From an uncultured Clostridia bacterium (GTDB lineage Bacteria > Bacillota > Clostridia > Christensenellales > Aristaeellaceae), in NCBI GenBank assembly GCA_946410395.1, contig CAMKAE010000107.1, positions 1-7,499 of the forward strand: a stretch of 7,499 nucleotides of DNA, in the 5' to 3' direction. Made by a program: the position numbers and the translations under genes. Numbering within the stretch: the stretch's first letter is position 1; each line of letters begins with the position of its first letter. Positions 6,221 through 7,499 of the stretch are shown here, in pieces. The notes below the pieces were generated by a model. It was not told the DNA's origin. It saw only the letters and a list, made by a program, of their open reading frames with translations, and searched no databases.

Positions 6221-7480
6221 ATGCCGAACTTTGCACTCCCCGATACGGTTTTTGAGGCCGCCGCGGCCGCTTATCCGACCCCCTTTCACCTCTATGACGA
6301 GGAGACGATCCGCCGGCGCGCCCGGCTGCTGCAGCAGGCCTTTGCCTGGTGTCCGGATTACCGGGAGTATTTCGCCGTCAAGGCCCTGCCCAACCCGGCG
6401 GTCCTGCGGATCCTGAAGCAGGAGGGCTGCGGCGTGGACTGCTCCTCCGAGACCGAGCTGATGCTGGCCGAGGCCTGCGGGTTTGCCGGGGAGGACATCA
6501 TGTTCTCCGCCAACGCGATGCCGCCGGCGGAGTTTGCCCACACCCGGCGGCTGGGGGGCATCGTGAACCTCGACGACATCACCGACATCCCGGTGCTGGC
6601 GGAGAATGGCGGCATTCCGGAGACGGTCTGCTGCCGCTACAATCCCGGCGGCGATTTCCGCATCGGCACCGCCATCATGGGCAACCCGGGGGAGGCCAAG
6701 TACGGCTTCACCTTCGACCAGCTGCGGGAGGGCCTGGCGGACCTGAAGGCCCGCGGGGCGAAGCGCTTCGGCCTGCACGCCTTCCTGGCCAGCAACAACA
6801 CGGACACGGCCTATTACCCCACCCTGGCGGAGGTACTCTTCCGGGCGGCGAAGCGTCTCTCGGAGGAAGTCGGCCTGCCGGTGGCCTTCGTCAACCTGTC
6901 CGGCGGCGTGGGCATTCCCTACCGCCCGGACCAGCCGGAGACCGACATCCTGGCGGTGGGCGAGGGCGTGCGCCGGGTGTATGAGGACGTCTTCCCGGCA
7001 GGCGGCGTGGGGATCAAGACTGAGCTGGGCCGCTGGATGACCGGCCCGGCCGGCTGGCTGGTGACCCACGCGGTGCACCGCAAGGACACCTACCGGCACT
7101 ACATCGGCGTGGACGCCTGCGCCGCGAACCTGATGCGCCCAGCCATGTACGGCGCCTATCACCACATCACGGTCTGCGGCAAGCGGGAAGCCCCCTGCGA
7201 CCATGTGTACGACGTCACCGGCTGCCTGTGCGAGAACAACGACAAGTTCGCGATCCAGCGGGCGCTGCCCGAGATCGCGGTCGGCGACCTGCTGGTGATC
7301 CACGACACCGGCGCCCACGGCTTCTCCATGGGCTACAACTACAACGGCCGCCTGCGCTCGGCGGAGGTGCTGCGCACGGAGGATGGCGGCTTCCGCCTGA
7401 TCCGCCGGGCGGAGACGCCCCGGGACTACTTCGCCACCCTGGACGGGGACGAGGCGGCGGGAGCGCTGGGGGTGCGGTGA
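6221..7480 (+). CDS. lysA: Diaminopimelate decarboxylase-family PLP enzyme
   Basis: This is a fold-type III (alanine-racemase-like barrel) PLP decarboxylase. Its likely reaction is meso-diaminopimelate to L-lysine plus CO2, the last step of lysine synthesis, in the cytoplasm. Seen in 419 residues, a usual length: 'YFAVKALPNP' (50-59) with the PLP lysine Lys54; 'GVDCSSETELMLAEA' (71-85); 'FGLHAFLASN' (183-192) with His186 stacking on PLP; the glycine phosphate loop 'LSGGVGIPY' (226-234); 'ELGR' (268-271), equivalent to the usual EPGR; 'RPAMYGAYH' (306-314); 'CENND' (337-341), with the cross-subunit Cys337-Glu338 of this family; and 'HDTGAHGFSMGYNYNG' (361-376). The usual GAYG tyrosine is His366. 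The start is fixed by GGAGGG (6209-6214) 6 nt upstream and a strong promoter before it. It is complete and appears monocistronic within the window. Other members of this fold act on ornithine, arginine, carboxynorspermidine or D-amino acids, so the exact substrate is less certain than the family. Confidence 0.93.
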   Translation: MPNFALPDTVFEAAAAAYPTPFHLYDEETIRRRARLLQQAFAWCPDYREYFAVKALPNPAVLRILKQEGCGVDCSSETELMLAEACGFAGEDIMFSANAMPPAEFAHTRRLGGIVNLDDITDIPVLAENGGIPETVCCRYNPGGDFRIGTAIMGNPGEAKYGFTFDQLREGLADLKARGAKRFGLHAFLASNNTDTAYYPTLAEVLFRAAKRLSEEVGLPVAFVNLSGGVGIPYRPDQPETDILAVGEGVRRVYEDVFPAGGVGIKTELGRWMTGPAGWLVTHAVHRKDTYRHYIGVDACAANLMRPAMYGAYHHITVCGKREAPCDHVYDVTGCLCENNDKFAIQRALPEIAVGDLLVIHDTGAHGFSMGYNYNGRLRSAEVLRTEDGGFRLIRRAETPRDYFATLDGDEAAGALGVR

Positions 7481-7499
7481 GAATTCGGAATTCGGAATT
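7481..7499. repeat. Tandem heptamer repeat GAATTCG, cut by window end
   Basis: Two full copies of GAATTCG and a partial third (GAATT) begin at the base right after the decarboxylase stop codon and run to the end of the window. The run is far more AT-rich than the surrounding DNA. It resembles the short tandem heptanucleotide repeats known from some bacterial genomes and the edges of small non-coding elements. The array may continue outside the window. Confidence 0.7.

Noticed and set aside
6185..7318. A 377-codon open frame on the minus strand opposite the decarboxylase.
   Set aside because: The plus-strand frame has clear family motifs, a ribosome binding site and a promoter; this one is a compositional shadow.

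Overview
The window is GC-rich, roughly two thirds G+C by eye, and densely coded. It has strong AGGAGG-type ribosome binding sites and two near-consensus vegetative (sigma-70/sigma-A type) promoters with 17-bp spacers. Together with the protein families present (a clostridial-looking GalE and a decarboxylase of the short 'FGLHAFLASN' type), this suggests a high-GC Firmicute, perhaps a gut Clostridia lineage. That assignment is an inference from style and was not tested.

Layout. Three genes lie on the minus strand and read right to left: galE (6046-5030), a 599-aa protein (4995-3196) and a 1051-aa protein (3174-19). They are separated by only 34 and 21 bp, and no terminator is visible between them, so they look like one transcription unit driven by a promoter at 6120-6092. 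Facing away from galE, on the plus strand, is a PLP-dependent decarboxylase of the diaminopimelate decarboxylase (LysA) family (6221-7480) with its own promoter at 6156-6184. The 174-bp divergent region (6047-6220) holds both promoters, and each promoter has an inverted repeat inside its -35/-10 spacer. Right after the decarboxylase stop codon the window ends in an AT-rich tandem heptamer, GAATTCG. Bases 1-18 lie downstream of the last minus-strand stop and hold no recognisable gene.

How the genes may work together. GalE interconverts UDP-sugars, and the decarboxylase probably makes L-lysine from meso-diaminopimelate. The two unnamed proteins are the interesting part. The 599-aa protein has the outline of a very divergent tubulin/FtsZ-like protein: an N-terminal glycine loop, a degenerate central glycine loop and an added coiled coil. 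The 1051-aa protein carries an actin/Hsp70-like ATPase core in its C-terminal half behind about 450 residues of unknown function. A tubulin-like and an actin-like protein encoded back to back suggest a two-component cytoskeletal or membrane-associated machine. Both proteins have eroded nucleotide-binding motifs, so one or both may be non-catalytic partners. These fold assignments come from motif reading only and need profile or structure searches.
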